Assembly: GCA_023053545.1 (NCBI GenBank)
Contig: JAKZAN010000007.1
Location: 8,122,001-8,186,000, forward strand
DNA: 64,000 bases
From: Lepidurus packardi
Taxonomy: Eukaryota > Arthropoda > Branchiopoda > Notostraca > Triopsidae
Reading direction: 5' to 3'
Positions within the stretch are counted from its first letter, which is position 1, and each line of letters begins with the position of its first letter. The position numbers and the translations under genes are program-made. Below, piece by piece: positions 63,800 to 64,000 of the stretch. Under the pieces are notes generated by a model. That model was not told the origin of the DNA, ran no database searches, and worked only from the letters and a program-made list of their open reading frames with translations.

Positions 63800-64000
63800 G
63801 GCTGCACCAAAGGTTGTTTCGCAGACGGAACACTTTTAAAAAGTAAACAAACACAGCGACGCACTTCGTTATCAATGGATGCTTGTTCGGGAGGGGCTAA
63901 ACTGTGAACCCTGAACCAAACTTTGCTATGATTGGTCTGAGTACGTGACATCGTATCTCTTATGCGCTTTAAAACCCTACAACCGCTGTATCTTATGTTT
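63800..64000 (-). other. Upstream region of DCAF12
   Basis: This should hold the DCAF12 5' UTR and part of its promoter. An open frame at 63951-63742 overlaps the start of DCAF12 in another phase and is judged a shadow. Confidence 0.5.

Noticed and set aside
63742..63951. Longer or alternative start for DCAF12
   Set aside because: The frame differs from that of the conserved gene, and its product does not resemble any DCAF12 N-terminus.

Overview
The window is animal nuclear DNA, most likely from an arthropod or another ecdysozoan invertebrate. The coding sequence is split by many short GT-AG introns (commonly 45-100 bp) in AT-rich, microsatellite-rich DNA. Every recognisable gene is metazoan: a CDK regulatory subunit, LRRC49, a pro-interleukin-16-type PDZ scaffold, integrin alpha chains and DCAF12. 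I cannot name the species. I found no bacterial, viral or CRISPR features.

Layout. (1) 960-1397 (+) is a complete three-exon Cks gene. (2) 2205-4869 (+) is an LRRC49-like gene for a leucine-rich-repeat subunit of the tubulin polyglutamylase complex. (3) 34517-5628 (-) is one very long gene for a PDZ scaffold whose C-terminal PDZ pair matches the end of pro-IL-16. Nine exons join in frame to 2,506 codons and include a 15.6 kb intron. A tRNA-Leu(UAA) gene lies in a small intron near its 3' end. The giant intron holds a 176-bp tandem array and a cluster of palindromes. (4) 34.5-42.75 kb is a gene-poor spacer. (5) 42754-59850 (-) carries three complete head-to-tail integrin alpha paralogues, separated by only 383 and 469 bp. 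(6) 60829-61821 (+) is a small GNAT-like (possibly FAM169-like) gene. It ends 72 bp from the stop codon of (7) DCAF12 at 63799-61894 (-).

Functional reading (inference). The integrins are matrix receptors and the PDZ gene is a cortical or junctional scaffold. LRRC49, and possibly SxIP motifs in the PDZ scaffold, point to microtubules. CKS1 and DCAF12 act in cell-cycle and ubiquitin control. These are ordinary eukaryotic neighbours, not an operon. I see no wholly new multi-gene system. The observations most worth following are the tandem integrin set with its divergent third cytoplasmic tail and propeller furin-like sites, the SxIP motifs in the PDZ scaffold, the fold-back MITE in an integrin intron, the 176-bp intronic satellite and the palindrome cluster.

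Gene models were built by hand from splice sites and reading phase. For CKS1, LRRC49, the PDZ gene, the GNAT-like gene and the first integrin, every junction was checked and the total length divides by three. Several DCAF12 junctions were also checked. The second and third integrins were checked at most but not all junctions.
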